Below, in pieces: positions 17,466 to 27,446 of a stretch of 64,000 bases of DNA. Positions within the stretch are counted from its first letter, which is position 1. Each line of letters begins with the position of its first letter. Made by a program: the position numbers and the translations under genes. The stretch spans positions 496,001-560,000 of the forward strand of contig NZ_SBIP01000003.1 of the NCBI RefSeq assembly GCF_004053875.1, given 5' to 3'. The notes under the pieces were generated by a model. The model was not told the DNA's origin. It did no database searches and worked only from the letters and a program-made list of their open reading frames with translations. This stretch comes from Neorhizobium lilium. GTDB taxonomy: Bacteria; Pseudomonadota; Alphaproteobacteria; Rhizobiales; Rhizobiaceae.

Positions 17466-19745
17466 ATGAAGTTTTCGCTGGTCACTTTGACGGCGCTGGG
17501 CGTCGTAGCAGCAGGGCTGTACGGCATGAGCCGGCAGCCCACGGTTGACTTCGGCTCGGTCACAGGATCGATCGGAACCGGAATGGCTGTCAAGGCGCCA
17601 CGCCTCGTTTCGGCTGCGCCCAAGACCGAGCGGCTGATGGCGCAGCTCGTCTTACCACGGGATACCGTCGAAGATGTCTCGGGGCCAGCGGCGCTGGTGC
17701 TTGCACAGTCTCCATCGGTCGATCTCCTGGATGAGATGGCTCAGGCGCCTGCTCCTGTGAACCGCGAGGAGGCGCGGCCGTCATCAAACGCAAATGCTGC
17801 GAGCCAGCCGGCTGTGGACGAAAGTGCGCTACGCTACTTCGCGGCCCGTGGCGACACAGCTCGCCTGCAGGCGGAAATATCGAGGCTACGTACCCTTTAC
17901 CCCAGTTGGACGCCCCCGGCCGATCCGCTGGCCAGCCCCCCGAGCAGCGACCCGCAGTTGGAAAATCTGTGGGAGCTCTACGCCCAGGCCCGGTATGCGG
18001 ATGTGCGCCAGGCAATTGCCGCACGGCAGGCGCAGGAGCCGGGTTGGCAGCCGCCGCCCGACCTGCTCGACAGATTGAAGCTTGCGGAGGCGCGCGCCAT
18101 TCTGACGACCGCTTCCGACACGAAGGAATACGAATCGGTCATCCGGGTCGCGACCGATAACCCCGGCCTGCTGACTTGCAGCGAAGTGGATGTTCTTTGG
18201 CGGCTGGCTCAAGCCTTTGCTGCGACGGAAAAGCCGGCGAGGGCACGGGATGCCTATCTCTACATTCTCAACAACTGCGACAGCAGCGCGGAACGCCTTG
18301 CGACGGTTCAGAAGGCAGGCGAACTCCTGCCGCTGGATATGACCGAAGAACTGCTTGCCAAGGAGCGCACGGTTCCAGGCGGCAGTCCCGAGTTCGACAG
18401 TGTCCGTGACGATCTCGCCCGCCGGCTCGTTGGCCAAGGGAACGGTGATCCCAAGCTGGTCGTGGCGGAAAAATATCTTGGCCGCCTGGAGCGCCTGGCG
18501 GAATCCCAGAACCTTGCCTCTGATGCCTTGCTGCTCGGCTGGTATTACTATCGCCGCGATAACCTGGGCGCTGCCGAGCGTTGGTTCCGCCGCGCCGTCG
18601 CCAAGGAGGAAACGGCATCTGCTGCAGAGGGTCTTGCGCTGACGCTTATCCGGCAGAAATCCCCCCTCGAGGCGGAAAACGTTCTCTACCGCTGGCGGGA
18701 CAGTTCGGACGGGTCAAAGGAAGCCTATCTCGCCGCAGTCGCCAATCTTCTGGCCATGGAGCCTCCGCCGGTTCTGCAGGGAGAGGTTCTGGCCCGCATG
18801 GCGCCGGTTGTCATCGCCAGCCACAACGCCGATGCCGCGCAGCAGTTCGGCTGGTATGCCCGAGCCATGCGCCAGCCAAAAACGGCTGCGGAATGGTTCA
18901 GCACCGCTCTTGCATGGAAACCGGACGACGAGCCATCGGCCTATGGTCTCGCCCTTTCACGCAACGACCTGAACGACAAGCCGGGTCTTGCGGCGATCCA
19001 GAGAGCCTGGGCCGGCAAGTCGGAACGGATAGCGGAAGTGGGCAGGCCGGTACAGCATGCCCCCGGCACGCGTCGCCCTGTGCTCACACCGTCCGCCCCG
19101 ACAGCCATTGGAAGTGGACAAACCGAGATGGTTCAGGAACGGCAGCCGATGGCTGTTGAACAGCCTGCTCTGGAGCCGATGCGCCCGGCGGTTCGCGCCC
19201 CAAGGGTCTCGGCCGCCCAGTCTTCCGCGCGGCCCAACCGCTGCTGGACGACGTCGGACAGCCGCCAGCTGACACCCGAACAAGCGCTGGCGAGAGGCTG
19301 GTGCCTCATGGACCTCAACCGGCCTCTAGAAGCGGCGCGGGCTTTCGAGGCAGCAGGATCGAGCATTCAGCCGGGCATCCGGTCCGATGCTGCATATGGA
19401 CGAAGCCTTGCCTATCTACGGGTCGGCTTGACCGACAATGCCTCGGTCGCCGCGGCCGATGCCGGCCAGAACAACACCCGTGCGGTCGAACTCCAGAGCA
19501 GTATTCTGGCCAACCGCGCAGTGGATGCCTTCAAGCTCGGCCGCTATCGCGAGGCGTTGGTCGCTCTCGATCAGCGTGCCCAGATCGTCCCGGAACAGAC
19601 CGATCTCATGTCTTTGCGCGGCTATGCCTATCTCAACCTGAAACGGCGAGCGGATGCGCAGCGGATCTTCCAGGCGCTTGCGGATATGGGCGATCCCCAA
19701 GGTCAGCGCGGGCTAGCGACCATGTTGGACCCATCGGTGCAATGA
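17466..19745 (+). CDS. Tetratricopeptide-repeat protein linked to cellulose synthesis
   Basis: A 759-residue protein with an N-terminal signal/anchor (MKFSLVTLTALGVVAAGLYG), a disordered Ala/Pro-rich stretch, and many helical TPR-like repeats from about residue 110 to the end (for example ARDAYLYILNNC, AERWFRRAVAKEE, AARAFEAAGSS, RADAQRIFQALADMG). There is no C-terminal beta-barrel of the BcsC type. ATG 17466 follows GGAG with five bases spacing. Divergent from bcsNAB, it may be a periplasmic scaffold for cellulose export replacing the TPR part of BcsC; this is inferred from position and architecture. Confidence 0.75.
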   Translation: MKFSLVTLTALGVVAAGLYGMSRQPTVDFGSVTGSIGTGMAVKAPRLVSAAPKTERLMAQLVLPRDTVEDVSGPAALVLAQSPSVDLLDEMAQAPAPVNREEARPSSNANAASQPAVDESALRYFAARGDTARLQAEISRLRTLYPSWTPPADPLASPPSSDPQLENLWELYAQARYADVRQAIAARQAQEPGWQPPPDLLDRLKLAEARAILTTASDTKEYESVIRVATDNPGLLTCSEVDVLWRLAQAFAATEKPARARDAYLYILNNCDSSAERLATVQKAGELLPLDMTEELLAKERTVPGGSPEFDSVRDDLARRLVGQGNGDPKLVVAEKYLGRLERLAESQNLASDALLLGWYYYRRDNLGAAERWFRRAVAKEETASAAEGLALTLIRQKSPLEAENVLYRWRDSSDGSKEAYLAAVANLLAMEPPPVLQGEVLARMAPVVIASHNADAAQQFGWYARAMRQPKTAAEWFSTALAWKPDDEPSAYGLALSRNDLNDKPGLAAIQRAWAGKSERIAEVGRPVQHAPGTRRPVLTPSAPTAIGSGQTEMVQERQPMAVEQPALEPMRPAVRAPRVSAAQSSARPNRCWTTSDSRQLTPEQALARGWCLMDLNRPLEAARAFEAAGSSIQPGIRSDAAYGRSLAYLRVGLTDNASVAAADAGQNNTRAVELQSSILANRAVDAFKLGRYREALVALDQRAQIVPEQTDLMSLRGYAYLNLKRRADAQRIFQALADMGDPQGQRGLATMLDPSVQ

Positions 19746-20092
19746 TTTGGCGCCGGAACAATACTTGTCGCTGACGGCGAAATGCCTGATCTGGATCAAA
19801 ACGCGGCTGTTTTGCTGGCTATTAACCTTCGCGCAAGGAATTAACCATACAAATTGGTGACCACGGCGAAATGGGAAGACTCCGGTCTGACCGAGGCATG
19901 AAGCCGCAAAGCCGTACCGGTGCCAATCCGGTATTCGCCCATCATCAATTTCCGAAGTGCCTTGCGGTGAATGCGCAGTCGATGCCTCATGGCTAGTTCT
20001 CGCGCGACCATCTCCGAACATTTCCGGCGCTGATCGATCAGGCGTTATGCGGCCAGCCATGTCGGTTGTACGAGCTTTTGGGGACGGATTTG
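19746..20092. other. Intergenic region upstream of the chemotaxis operon
   Basis: About 347 bases without a convincing gene. A short hairpin CAAAAC-GCGGCT-GTTTTG is at 19797-19814. A 50-codon frame exists on the minus strand (19841-19990, basic, starting MRHRLRIHRK), but it lacks a good ribosome binding site. The region should hold the promoter of icpA-cheT, which in S. meliloti depends on the VisNR-Rem cascade; no consensus could be assigned by eye. Confidence 0.5.
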
Positions 20093-21712
20093 GTGCAGGA
20101 AACGTCAGCGGATCAGGCGCGACGAAACCAGGCGGGCAGCCTGGGCGAGAGACTGGCGTTTGCCGGCCTCGACGCGGAACTGCGCGATCTGCTGAGACGC
20201 TGCCGTCCGCAGCTCGAGCCGCACCTCAAGTCAGGCCTCCGCGATCTTTTCCACCGCCTCCAGACCTTCCCCGATGCAGCCCGCAACTTCGACAGCGAAC
20301 AGCAGATCGAGCGCCTGCATGACCTTCAGTCGTCCCATTGGAGTGTCCTGACCGACGCCCGTTTCGACGCCCTCTATGCCGACCGCGTCAAGGTTCTGTC
20401 GGATACCGAAAGCCGGATCGGCCTCGATCCCCGCTGGCACGTCGCCGGCCACGCCGTCATGCTGGAGCATTTGCTCGCAGGCGCGATCGTGGACATGGCG
20501 CCGAAGTCGCTTCTGTCCGGTGGCAAAAAGCGCGAAAAAGAACGTCTCGATCTCGTCGGGGCTCTGGTGCGCCTCGTCATGGTCGATGTCGAGATTGCAG
20601 TCTCGCTGCGCTTCAACGAACTGCGGCAGAAGCATCAGCGGGCGCTGGCCGACCAGCGCAGCGAAGATCAGGCGCAGGCGGTCGAAACCTTCCTCGCCGT
20701 CATCTCCGCCTTGGCGCAGGGAGACCTTACGGCCGCTCTGCCGGTCGAGGTTCCGGAAGCCTATCGCGAACTGGCAGCGCTTCTCGGCCAGGCGATCGAA
20801 CGTATCCAGACGAAATTCTCCGACGTCGCAGGCAATGGCGAGCAGGCTGCCCTCTTGACCACGGCTCTCGCCGAGACTTCCCAGGCATTCGCATCCGCCT
20901 CAGAAAATCAGTCGGCCCGGTTGCAGGATGCAGCACAGGTGCTGTCCACGCTGACGACGCGGGTCAAGCAAAGTGCTGCCGGCACGGTGGCTGCGGAAAA
21001 GGCGACCGCCTCCACGCGACGCTCGGTCGAAGAGAGCGGTGAAGTCGTGGGCCGCGCCATCAACGCCATGGCCGATATCGAGGCTTCCGCAGAAAAGATC
21101 GGCCAGATCATCGGCGTCATCGACGAGATCGCCTTCCAGACCAATCTCCTGGCCCTCAACGCCGGTATCGAAGCGGCTCGCGCGGGTGACTCCGGCCGCG
21201 GCTTCGCCGTCGTGGCGCAAGAGGTTCGGGCGCTTGCCCAGCGGTCCGCAGATGCCGCCCGTGAGATCAAGACGCTGGTGACCGGCACGAAGACGCAGGT
21301 GGATGCCGGTGTCGACATGGTTCAACGCACGCAGAACGCCATTGAGGGCATCGTCCGCCAGGTGTCCGATATCAACGACGCCATTGCAGGCATTGCGGTG
21401 GAAGCGAACGAACAGGCAGGCGGCCTCGACCGCGTCACGGCGGAGATCGGCGCGCTTGGACAGGATGTCGCCGGTACGGCAGCCGTTGCGCGCCGCTCCA
21501 GTGAAGGGGCCGACGAGCTTCATTCTGTTATTCTCGAATTGGGGCGCACCGTGCGGGAGTTCCGCATCGCGCGGCAGTCGCACTATGCCGAGCCCCCTAA
21601 AAGCCACCTCGTTTCTCGGTCCGAAGCAAGTTTTGCCGCGATTGCCCACATGTCGCCGGCGCGGATGGACGAAGGCGAAACCCACTTCCGGAAAAGACAA
21701 GGAATTAGCTGA
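20093..21712 (+). CDS. icpA: Soluble methyl-accepting chemotaxis protein with protoglobin sensor (IcpA/McpE)
   Basis: A cytoplasmic chemoreceptor of about 539 residues without transmembrane helices. The N-terminal 180 residues form a protoglobin/globin-coupled sensor: the LQSSHWSVLTDARFDALYADR segment holds the candidate proximal haem His, and RIGLDPRWHVAGHAVML is the family's conserved block. The C-terminal half is an MCP signalling domain with the hairpin tip IDEIAFQTNLLALNAGIEAARAG. It heads the che operon, as icpA (mcpE) does in S. meliloti. The start is uncertain: GTG 20093 lies after GGGGACGGA, while TTG 20066 would add nine residues. Confidence 0.88.
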   Translation: MQETSADQARRNQAGSLGERLAFAGLDAELRDLLRRCRPQLEPHLKSGLRDLFHRLQTFPDAARNFDSEQQIERLHDLQSSHWSVLTDARFDALYADRVKVLSDTESRIGLDPRWHVAGHAVMLEHLLAGAIVDMAPKSLLSGGKKREKERLDLVGALVRLVMVDVEIAVSLRFNELRQKHQRALADQRSEDQAQAVETFLAVISALAQGDLTAALPVEVPEAYRELAALLGQAIERIQTKFSDVAGNGEQAALLTTALAETSQAFASASENQSARLQDAAQVLSTLTTRVKQSAAGTVAAEKATASTRRSVEESGEVVGRAINAMADIEASAEKIGQIIGVIDEIAFQTNLLALNAGIEAARAGDSGRGFAVVAQEVRALAQRSADAAREIKTLVTGTKTQVDAGVDMVQRTQNAIEGIVRQVSDINDAIAGIAVEANEQAGGLDRVTAEIGALGQDVAGTAAVARRSSEGADELHSVILELGRTVREFRIARQSHYAEPPKSHLVSRSEASFAAIAHMSPARMDEGETHFRKRQGIS

Positions 21713-22005
21713 TGGCGGCCAAGAAAGCTGGATCGGGAAAAATGAAGCTGTCTGCGGTGCTGGACCTCAACGAGGCCTCTGCATTGCACGGCCAGCTCAT
21801 CTCCATGCGCGGCAGTGACATCGTTCTTGACGCCTCCGGCGTCGAGCGTGTCGGCGTTCAGTGCGCACAGGTTTTGGTGGCCGGCGCCCGGGCGTGGGAT
21901 GAGGACAAGAAGTCCTTCCTCGTCGAAAAGGCGTCGGACGCATTCGAAAAAACGATGCAGCTCATCGGCATCAATCCCGCAAATTTGGTCGCTAAGGAGA
22001 TCTAG
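21712..22005 (+). CDS. cheS: CheS-like STAS-domain chemotaxis protein
   Basis: A 97-residue single STAS-fold protein: KLSAVLDLNEASALHGQL, then SDIVLDASGVERVGVQCAQVL with a Ser/Val pattern like anti-sigma antagonists, and an IGINPAN tail. In S. meliloti the equivalent gene between icpA and cheY1 encodes CheS, which binds CheA and speeds removal of phosphate from CheY1. ATG 21712 overlaps the icpA stop. The assignment is by position, size and fold pattern. Confidence 0.85.
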   Translation: MAAKKAGSGKMKLSAVLDLNEASALHGQLISMRGSDIVLDASGVERVGVQCAQVLVAGARAWDEDKKSFLVEKASDAFEKTMQLIGINPANLVAKEI

Positions 22006-22007
22006 CC

Positions 22008-22373
22008 GTGAAGAAAAAAGTGCTCACCGTGGATGACTCACGGACAATTCGTAACATGCTTCTGGTGACCCTGAACAATGCAGGCTTCGAGACCATCCAG
22101 GCCGAAGACGGCGTGGAAGGCCTGGAAGTCCTTGAGGGCTGTAATCCCGACGTCATCGTCACCGATATCAACATGCCGCGCCTCGATGGCTTTGGCTTTA
22201 TCGAAGGCGTTCGGCGCAACGAAAAATACCGTGCGGTGCCGATCCTGGTGCTGACCACCGAGAGCGACGCCGAAAAGAAGAACCGGGCTCGGCAGGCCGG
22301 TGCGACGGGCTGGATCGTAAAGCCCTTCGATCCTGCCAAACTGATCGATGCGATCGAGCGTGTAACCGCCTGA
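22008..22373 (+). CDS. cheY1: Chemotaxis response regulator CheY1
   Basis: A 121-residue single receiver domain. The acidic pocket is D9-D10, the phosphorylation site is D53 (VTDINMPRLDG), with conserved Thr (VLTTESD) and Lys (WIVKPFDP). In rhizobia two CheY proteins are made: CheY2 slows the motor and CheY1 acts as a phosphate sink. Gene position between cheS and cheA identifies this as CheY1. It starts two bases after the cheS stop. Confidence 0.93.
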   Translation: MKKKVLTVDDSRTIRNMLLVTLNNAGFETIQAEDGVEGLEVLEGCNPDVIVTDINMPRLDGFGFIEGVRRNEKYRAVPILVLTTESDAEKKNRARQAGATGWIVKPFDPAKLIDAIERVTA

Positions 22374-22389
22374 GCCAGGAAGCCCTCCG

Positions 22390-24642
22390 ATGGATATGAA
22401 CGAAATCAAAGAGATCTTCTTTCAGGAATGCGAAGAGCAGCTCGCTGAACTGGAGTCTGGTCTTCTCAAGCTGAACGACGGGGATCGCGACCCCGAGACG
22501 GTTAATGCCGTTTTTCGCGCCGTTCATTCCATCAAGGGAGGTGCGGGTGCATTTGGTCTTGATGACCTTGTCTCCTTCGCCCACGTCTTTGAAACCACGC
22601 TGGACTGTGTGCGCTCCAACAAGCTGGAGCCGACCCAGGACGTTCTCAAGGTCATGCTGAAATCGGCCGACGTGCTGGCCGATCTGGTGGCTGCTTCCCG
22701 CGATGGCGGCAGCGTCGACGAAACGCGGACCCGCGGCCTGGTCAAGGAACTGGAGGCGCTTGCCCACGGCGATGTTCCGTCGCCTGCAAGCCATGAGGCA
22801 CCCAAGCCGGCCGCCAAAGCCCCGGCAGCAGCGCCCAAGGCCGAATCGCCGAAGCCGACGGACGACAGCGGTTTTCAGCCGATTCCCTTTACCTTCGATG
22901 ACTTCGGCAGCGACGAGCCTGCAATCGAAGGCTCCACCTATGACATCATGTTCAAGCCGCGCCGCGAGCTTTACTCCAAGGGCAACGAAGCGGCACTCCT
23001 GCTGCGCGACCTGTCCCGCATCGGCGAGATGAGCATCAACTGCGATGCGACGGCGCTGCCGGCGCTGGACAAGATGGACCCGGAAGGCTCCTATTTCGGT
23101 TGGACCATCTCGATCAAGACCGCCAAGAGCGAAGATGACCTCCGCGCGGTCTTCGAATTCGCCGAATGGGACTGCGATCTGGAAGTGAAGCCTTCGGAAG
23201 CGGAAAGCTCCGATGAAGAACTGCCGATGATCCCCGTGCCGTTCGATCTGTCTGCTTTGGACGACGCTCCGGCCGTGGACGATAAGGCCGAAGAAACCCT
23301 TGCCGCAGCGGTTGCGGCTGCCGAGACGGCGTCGAACGTCGCCAAGGCGGCGGGTGCCGCTGCGCGGGCCGAAAAGAAGGAAACCGCAGCCGCCGCCGCT
23401 GCGCAGAACAATGCGGCCGCTGCAGCAGCTGCTGCCGGCCAGACGATCCGCGTCGATCTCGATCGCGTCGACCGCCTCATCAACCTCGTGGGCGAGCTGG
23501 TCATCAATCAGGCCATGCTGTCCCAGAGCGTTGTCGAGAACGACGCAACCGGCACCTCGGCCGTCAATATAGGTCTCGAAGAGCTGCAGCAGCTCACCCG
23601 CGAGATCCAGGATTCGGTCATGGCGATCCGAGCCCAGCCGGTCAAGCCAGTCTTCCAGCGCATGTCGCGTATCGTTCGCGAAGTCGCCGACATGGTCGGC
23701 AAGTCGATCCGACTCGTCACCGAGGGTGAAAACACCGAAGTCGACAAGACGGTCATCGACAAGATCGCCGAACCGCTGACGCACATGATCCGCAACGCAG
23801 TCGACCACGGCATCGAAACGCCCGAAAAGCGCGAGGCTGCCGGCAAGGATCCGGAAGGCACGATCAAACTGACTGCCAAGCATCGCTCGGGCCGCATCCT
23901 GATCGAGCTTGCCGACGACGGCGGCGGTATCAACCGCGAACGCGTCAAGCAGAAGGCTATCGACAACGATCTGATCGCCCCCGACGCGAACCTGTCGGAC
24001 GAGGAAATCGATAACCTGATCTTCGCGCCCGGCTTCTCGACCGCCGATACGATCTCGGACATTTCCGGCCGCGGCGTCGGCATGGACGTGGTCAAGCGGT
24101 CGATCCAGGCTCTCGGCGGTCGCATCTCGATCTCCTCGCGCCCCGGTCTCGGCTCGACGTTCACGATGAGCCTGCCGCTCACCCTGGCCGTTCTCGACGG
24201 CATGGTCGTCACGGTTGCGGGCCAGACACTTGTCGTGCCGCTGACTGCGATCGTCGAAACATTGCAGCCGGAAGCCTCCGCCATCCACTCCTTTGGCGCG
24301 ACGCAGCGTCTGATCTCTATCCGCAACTCCTTCTGCCCGCTGGTGGACGTCGGGCGTATCCTGAACTTCCGTTCCACTCAGGCCAACCCGGTCGAGGGCG
24401 TCGCGCTTCTGGTGGAATCCGAAGGCGGCGGTCAGCGCGCCCTGATGGTTGACGCCATCCAGGGTCAGCGCCAGGTGGTCATCAAATCGCTTGAAGCGAA
24501 CTACACCCACGTGCCGGGTATCGCGGCAGCAACGATCCTGGGGGATGGACGCGTCGCACTCATTCTCGATGTCGATGCAGTGGTCGCCGCATCACGCGGG
24601 CAGTCGCTCAAAGCCGAAATGTCTCTAGCCGCCACGGGTTGA
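22390..24642 (+). CDS. cheA: Chemotaxis histidine kinase CheA
   Basis: A 750-residue kinase. The P1 domain carries the phosphorylated His46 in AVHSIKGGAGAFG; an Ala/Pro/Lys-rich linker follows (about 135-160); a P2-like domain lies near 165-275; a second Ala-rich linker reaches about 345; then dimerisation (RVDRLINLVGELVINQAML), ATP-binding (THMIRNAVDHGIE N-box; ADDGGGI and GRGVGMDVV G-boxes) and the CheW-like P5 domain. It autophosphorylates under receptor control and passes phosphate to CheY1, CheY2 and CheB. The cheW start overlaps its stop. Confidence 0.97.
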   Translation: MDMNEIKEIFFQECEEQLAELESGLLKLNDGDRDPETVNAVFRAVHSIKGGAGAFGLDDLVSFAHVFETTLDCVRSNKLEPTQDVLKVMLKSADVLADLVAASRDGGSVDETRTRGLVKELEALAHGDVPSPASHEAPKPAAKAPAAAPKAESPKPTDDSGFQPIPFTFDDFGSDEPAIEGSTYDIMFKPRRELYSKGNEAALLLRDLSRIGEMSINCDATALPALDKMDPEGSYFGWTISIKTAKSEDDLRAVFEFAEWDCDLEVKPSEAESSDEELPMIPVPFDLSALDDAPAVDDKAEETLAAAVAAAETASNVAKAAGAAARAEKKETAAAAAAQNNAAAAAAAAGQTIRVDLDRVDRLINLVGELVINQAMLSQSVVENDATGTSAVNIGLEELQQLTREIQDSVMAIRAQPVKPVFQRMSRIVREVADMVGKSIRLVTEGENTEVDKTVIDKIAEPLTHMIRNAVDHGIETPEKREAAGKDPEGTIKLTAKHRSGRILIELADDGGGINRERVKQKAIDNDLIAPDANLSDEEIDNLIFAPGFSTADTISDISGRGVGMDVVKRSIQALGGRISISSRPGLGSTFTMSLPLTLAVLDGMVVTVAGQTLVVPLTAIVETLQPEASAIHSFGATQRLISIRNSFCPLVDVGRILNFRSTQANPVEGVALLVESEGGGQRALMVDAIQGQRQVVIKSLEANYTHVPGIAAATILGDGRVALILDVDAVVAASRGQSLKAEMSLAATG

Positions 24643-25115
24643 TGAGTATGTCGTACGCCGTGAAGAATCTTGTTCAGGGAAGCCAGGAGCTGATCGCTTT
24701 TCGCATCGGGGATCAGGAATTCTGCGTGAACATCATGTCAGTTCGCGAAATCCGCGGCTGGACACCGGCAACGCCCATGCCGCACGCCCCGGCCTATGTC
24801 ATGGGCATCGTCAACCTGCGCGGCGCAGTGCTTCCGATCGTGGATCTTTCGGCGCGGCTGGGCATGGGTGAGGCGGAACCTACGCCGCGCTATGTCATCA
24901 TCGTGGCGCATATGCGCGAACGTGTGGTCGGCCTTCTGGTGGAGGCCGTCTCCGACATACTCACCATCACGGACGAAAACATTCAGCCCGTGCCCGAAGT
25001 CTCCTCGGATCTGGAGCGGCAATGCGCACGGGGAATCCTGGCGATCGACAAGCGGATGATCTGCCTGATCGACCTGGATTGGCTTTTCCCGGAAAAAGAG
25101 AGTGAAGCGGCATGA
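24642..25115 (+). CDS. cheW: Chemotaxis coupling protein CheW
   Basis: A 157-residue CheW-domain protein bridging receptors to CheA (LIAFRIGDQEFCVNIMSVREI; PAYVMGIVNLRGAVLPIVDLSARL). ATG 24642 overlaps the cheA stop (TGATG); a further ATG at 24648 is possible. The cheR start overlaps its own stop by four bases. Confidence 0.95.
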   Translation: MSMSYAVKNLVQGSQELIAFRIGDQEFCVNIMSVREIRGWTPATPMPHAPAYVMGIVNLRGAVLPIVDLSARLGMGEAEPTPRYVIIVAHMRERVVGLLVEAVSDILTITDENIQPVPEVSSDLERQCARGILAIDKRMICLIDLDWLFPEKESEAA

Positions 25116-26020
25116 AGGCTTTAGGTGCGATCGATCCGAGACAGTCTCCCGACGAGGTGCTGGCCAGCGGCGAATATCCGCTGACGCGTCGCGATCTCGG
25201 CGAAATCGCGGCGATGATCTATGCAGACGCCGGGATCTATCTCAATGATTCCAAGGCATCGCTCGTTTATTCCAGGCTGTCCAAGCACATCCGTTCGCTC
25301 GGTCTGCGCGGCTTCAAGGACTACATTTCACTCGTCTCCTCTCCCGAGGGCGCCGGTGAACGCCGTGAGATGCTGTCTTATCTGACGACCAACTTCACGC
25401 GTTTCTTCCGCGAGAACCACCATTTCGAGCATTTGCGCGACGAGGTTCTTCCGGGCCTGATCGCCCGTGCCAAGAGCGGTGGCCGCGTCCGTATCTGGTC
25501 GGCTGCCTGTTCGGACGGGCAGGAGCCATATTCGATCGCGCTGACCGTTCTTTCGGTCCTGCCAAACGCTGCCGACTACGATTTCCGCATCCTGGCGACC
25601 GACATCGATCCCAAGATCCTCGCGCTCGCCCGTGCCGGCGTCTATGACGAGAACGCCCTGGAGACGGTGTCGCCAGCCATGCGCAAGCAGTGGTTCAAGG
25701 AAATCGACGCGAATGGTCGTCGCCGCTTCCAGGTGGACGAGCGCGTAAAGAAGCTCATCACCTACAACGAACTCAATCTAATGACGCAGTGGCCGTTCAA
25801 GGGCGGTTTCGACGTGATCTTCTGCCGCAACGTCGTCATCTATTTCGACGAGCCGACGCAGGTGAAGATCTGGTCGCGCTTCGCCTCTCTGCTGCCGCAG
25901 GGCGGGCATCTCTATATCGGCCATTCCGAGCGGGTATCGGGCGATGCCAAGAACCTCTTCGACAATATAGGCATCACCACCTATCGCTATACCGGCAAGA
26001 GCACGGGGAGGGCCCTATGA
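25112..26020 (+). CDS. cheR: Chemoreceptor methyltransferase CheR
   Basis: A 302-residue SAM-dependent methyltransferase that methylates receptor glutamates. The N-terminal helical domain includes [16 protein letters not shown]; the SAM site is in [16 protein letters not shown]; and the [12 protein letters not shown] block is the family signature. It overlaps cheW upstream and cheB downstream by ATGA junctions. Works with CheB and CheD in adaptation. Confidence 0.95.
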   Translation: MKALGAIDPRQSPDEVLASGEYPLTRRDLGEIAAMIYADAGIYLNDSKASLVYSRLSKHIRSLGLRGFKDYISLVSSPEGAGERREMLSYLTTNFTRFFRENHHFEHLRDEVLPGLIARAKSGGRVRIWSAACSDGQEPYSIALTVLSVLPNAADYDFRILATDIDPKILALARAGVYDENALETVSPAMRKQWFKEIDANGRRRFQVDERVKKLITYNELNLMTQWPFKGGFDVIFCRNVVIYFDEPTQVKIWSRFASLLPQGGHLYIGHSERVSGDAKNLFDNIGITTYRYTGKSTGRAL

Positions 26021-27057
26021 GCACTCCCGCACGCGTCCTTGTGGTGGACGACTCGCCGACCATGCGCGGCCTGATCACGGCCGTGCTCAATGCGGATCCC
26101 GAAGTCAACGTCATCGGGCAGGCCGGCGATGCGCTCGAAGCGCGCGCAGCCATCAAGCAGCTCAATCCGGACGTGGTGACGCTCGACATCGAGATGCCCA
26201 ATATGAACGGGCTGGAGTTTCTCGAGAAGATCATGCGGCTGCGGCCCATGCCGGTGATCATGGTCTCGACCATGACCCACCATGGCGCCAATGCGTCGCT
26301 GGCTGCGCTGGAGATCGGCGCCTTCGACTGCGTCGGAAAGCCTGGACCGGGAGACCGGCATCCCTTCATCGACCTTGCCGAGAAGGTGAAGGCTGCGGCC
26401 CGTTCTGCCCATCGCCGTAGCGCTGTGCAGCCGGGTCTGGCGATCAGTCCGGCGGCTGGATTCAAGGTTGGCCGCAAGATCGTGGCGATCGGATCATCGA
26501 CCGGAGGCGTCGAAGCACTGATTACGGTGCTGCAAAAGTTCCCGCAGAACTGCCCACCGACAGTAATCACTCAACATATGCCTTCTACGTTTACCAAAAG
26601 TTTTGCTGAGCGGCTTAATCGTATCTGCGCTCCTGTCGTGCAGGAAGCGACCGATGGTGCGCGTCTGGAGATCGGCAAGATCTATCTGGCACCCGGTGGC
26701 GACCGGCATCTTCAGGTGGTCAATCCGTCAGCGCCAACCTGCCGGCTGATCGAGAGGGATCCGGTAAACGGCCACAGGCCGTCGGTCGACGTCCTTTTCG
26801 ACTCGGTGGCGGAACTGGCAGGACGCAATGCCGTCGGGGTCATCCTGACGGGAATGGGTCGCGACGGGGCCTCTGGCTTGCTGAGAATGCGCAGTGCGGG
26901 TGCGCGGACGATCGGCCAGAACGAGAAGACCTGTGTGGTCTACGGCATGCCGCGCGTGGCCTACGAGATTGGGGCCGTCGAACAGCAGCTGCCGCTGGGC
27001 TCCATTGGAGAAGAAGTGTTGAAGTTAACTGCCGCCCGAAAAGAAGGTGCCGAATAA
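26017..27057 (+). CDS. cheB: Chemotaxis methylesterase/deamidase CheB
   Basis: A 346-residue response regulator-esterase. The receiver domain has D57 ([10 protein letters not shown]). The catalytic domain carries the Ser in [12 protein letters not shown], the His in VITQHMP and the Asp in [11 protein letters not shown]. It removes methyl groups from receptors when phosphorylated by CheA. The ATG lies in the ATGA overlap with cheR; its TAA overlaps the cheY2 start. Confidence 0.96.
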   Translation: MSTPARVLVVDDSPTMRGLITAVLNADPEVNVIGQAGDALEARAAIKQLNPDVVTLDIEMPNMNGLEFLEKIMRLRPMPVIMVSTMTHHGANASLAALEIGAFDCVGKPGPGDRHPFIDLAEKVKAAARSAHRRSAVQPGLAISPAAGFKVGRKIVAIGSSTGGVEALITVLQKFPQNCPPTVITQHMPSTFTKSFAERLNRICAPVVQEATDGARLEIGKIYLAPGGDRHLQVVNPSAPTCRLIERDPVNGHRPSVDVLFDSVAELAGRNAVGVILTGMGRDGASGLLRMRSAGARTIGQNEKTCVVYGMPRVAYEIGAVEQQLPLGSIGEEVLKLTAARKEGAE

Positions 27058-27446
27058 TGTCCCTCGCTGAAAAAATCAAAGTTCTGATCGTGGACGATCA
27101 GGTCACCAGCCGACTGCTTCTCAGCGACGCTCTGAGCCAGCTCGGCTTCAAGCAGATCACTGCCGCCGGCGATGGCGAGCAGGGCCTGAAGATCATGACC
27201 GAGCAGCCCCATCACCTCGTCATCTCCGACTTCAATATGCCGAAGATGGACGGGATCAACTTCCTTCAGGCTGTTCGCGCCAATCCGAACACCAAGAAGG
27301 CGGCCTTCATCATCCTGACGGCGCAGGGAGACCGGGCGCTGGTGCAGAAGGCAGCTCAGCTCGGCGCCAACAACGTCCTTGCGAAGCCATTCACGATCGA
27401 GAAGATGAAAGCCGCTATCGAAGCGGTATTCGGAGCGCTAAAATGA
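27057..27446 (+). CDS. cheY2: Chemotaxis response regulator CheY2
   Basis: A 129-residue receiver with D13-D14, phosphoacceptor D58 ([12 protein letters not shown]), Thr in IILTAQGD and Lys in VLAKPFT. In S. meliloti CheY2 is the regulator that binds the motor and slows rotation. Tightly coupled to cheB and cheD by overlaps. Confidence 0.94.
   Translation: MSLAEKIKVLIVDDQVTSRLLLSDALSQLGFKQITAAGDGEQGLKIMTEQPHHLVISDFNMPKMDGINFLQAVRANPNTKKAAFIILTAQGDRALVQKAAQLGANNVLAKPFTIEKMKAAIEAVFGALK

Noticed and set aside
19841-19990. 50-codon basic frame on the minus strand upstream of the che operon
   Set aside because: No good ribosome binding site, no recognisable family and ordinary chance length; kept only as a note in the gap entry.
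22198-24510. 770-codon minus-strand frame opposite cheA
   Set aside because: cheA is unmistakable on the plus strand; high GC at third positions creates the long antisense frame.
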